Positions 63,389-64,000 of a stretch of DNA of 64,000 bases are shown in pieces (within the stretch, counting starts at the first letter, position 1; each line of letters starts with the position of its first letter). A program made the translations under genes and the position numbers. This DNA is from JBEEOW01 sp041191405 (lineage in GTDB: Bacteria; Bacteroidota; Bacteroidia; Cytophagales; UBA9547): assembly GCA_041191405.1 (NCBI GenBank), contig JBEEOW010000016.1, positions 27,168-91,167 on the forward strand. Direction: 5' to 3'. The notes under the pieces are model-generated. The model did not search any database and was not told the DNA's origin. It saw nothing but the letters and a program-made list of their open reading frames with translations.

Positions 63389-64000
63389 ATGACTTACAGC
63401 CTCTACTTCAAGAAAGATAACAAAGATAATAAATATGGTCATATATATATTATGAAGATTGAGAACCGAATAAAAAGTTATCGGTCACTTAAAATAAAAA
63501 TACCAACAAATCTGTGGAATGAAAAACATAAACAAGTTCGAGTAACAGACAAATTAGATTACATAAGTATTAACAAACAAATTAAATCTGAAATTGAAAA
63601 TTGTACAAAAAATATATCTATAAAGAAAAACACCGATTCTTTCATTTCTTTTTTTGAGCAATACAACACAACAATTGCAAATGAAGGTTCAAAAGAAAAA
63701 TACAAACAAGTTCTAGCAAAACTAAAAAAGGTTTATTCTGAATTATTATTTTGTGATTTTAATTATTCCGTAGTTTTAAATCTAAACAAAGTATTTAGGG
63801 AAACCTTGACTGTTAATACTTCTAATCATTATTTAAAACAAATAAAAAAAATATTGGACTTTGCTATTAAACTAGATATTATTAATTATTTAAGGCATCC
63901 ATTTCTTGGTTTTGAATTTAAAAATGAAAAAGTAGGTAATGATAGTCTTAATATTCAAGAAGTTCAAGCTATTATTAATATACAAGATAATAAGCTAGCA
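63389..64000 (+). CDS. Tyrosine recombinase/integrase, N-terminal part
   Basis: The frame is open from the ATG at 63389 to the window edge (204 codons). Residues ~1-70 (YSLYFKKDNKDNKYGHIYIM, then IPTNLWNEKHKQVR) match the arm-type DNA-binding domain of Bacteroidota integrases. Residues ~85-185 match the SAM-like core-binding domain (FISFFEQYN, NHYLKQIKKILDFAIKLDII). The catalytic domain starts at LNIQEVQAIINI and is cut off. It lies 150 bp from the tRNA-Arg fragment and should integrate and excise the element there. Confidence 0.9.
   Translation, partial: MTYSLYFKKDNKDNKYGHIYIMKIENRIKSYRSLKIKIPTNLWNEKHKQVRVTDKLDYISINKQIKSEIENCTKNISIKKNTDSFISFFEQYNTTIANEGSKEKYKQVLAKLKKVYSELLFCDFNYSVVLNLNKVFRETLTVNTSNHYLKQIKKILDFAIKLDIINYLRHPFLGFEFKNEKVGNDSLNIQEVQAIINIQDNKLA

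Larger units (their letters stand above)
63192..64000 (+). mobile_element. End of an integrative element (runs off window)
   Basis: A 3' tRNA fragment (63192-63237), a tandem 11-bp repeat and a tyrosine integrase gene reading away from the fragment form the standard end of an element inserted in a tRNA gene. The other end and any cargo lie beyond 64000. Confidence 0.75.

Overview
The window is AT-rich chromosomal DNA from a member of the Bacteroidota. The evidence is a complete mre/rod cell-wall operon of the usual bacterial order, a GldM/PorM protein, a giant secreted protein ending in a gliding-motility (type B) type IX secretion sorting domain, Bacteroidota-restricted families (DUF983, the TIGR04222-like Gly/Cys-tail membrane protein, GxxExxY), and two tRNA-Ser promoters that both match the Bacteroidota sigma-A pattern TTG/TTTG-N19-TACCTTTG. 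I cannot name the genus from sequence alone.

Layout. 1-16026: a truncated secreted protein, a block of palindromic repeats, then a 15.1-kb gene for a 5040-residue repeat protein predicted to be exported by the type IX system. 16370-17125: a candidate structured small RNA with its own promoter and terminator, a short cysteine-containing protein and a cluster of mini-hairpins. 17185-20361: small unknown gene, then a GH57 glycosidase/glycosyltransferase pair for alpha-glucan metabolism. 20922-23942: an AsmA-like protein. 24045-30318: a compact seven-gene minus-strand operon (SpeD-like decarboxylase, DUF4178, small membrane protein, DUF350, membrane-fused spermidine-synthase-like protein, FAD amine-oxidase-like protein, histidine-motif membrane protein); this is the most interesting system in the window. 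30410-31504: HxlR regulator divergent from an NADP-binding oxidoreductase. 31551-39005: mreB-mreC-mreD-mrdA-rodA plus an unknown secreted protein. 39329-44361: MBOAT acyltransferase, a large OmpA-like secreted protein, and two small Cys-rich secreted proteins. 44465-53102: a segment bounded by two identical inverted tRNA-Ser(UGA) genes, containing yihY, a YbgC-type thioesterase, mltG, DUF983, an outer-membrane barrel, a GyrI-like protein and unknown proteins. 53315-61972: a solitary gldM, a zinc-ribbon membrane protein, a frameshifted YjbR pseudogene, a phospholipase-D lipoprotein, two other lipoproteins, an RluA pseudouridine synthase and a ROK kinase. 62064-63147: GxxExxY protein and a small membrane protein. 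63192-64000: the end of an integrative element, made of a 3' tRNA-Arg(CCU) fragment, a direct repeat and the start of a tyrosine integrase that runs off the window.

How parts relate. The giant protein is a predicted substrate of the type IX system to which GldM belongs. The mre operon, MltG and the YihY/MBOAT/PLD proteins serve wall and envelope. The polyamine-like operon couples a decarboxylase and an aminopropyltransferase-like enzyme to several small membrane proteins, which suggests a polyamine-type product used at or in the membrane; that last step is inference.
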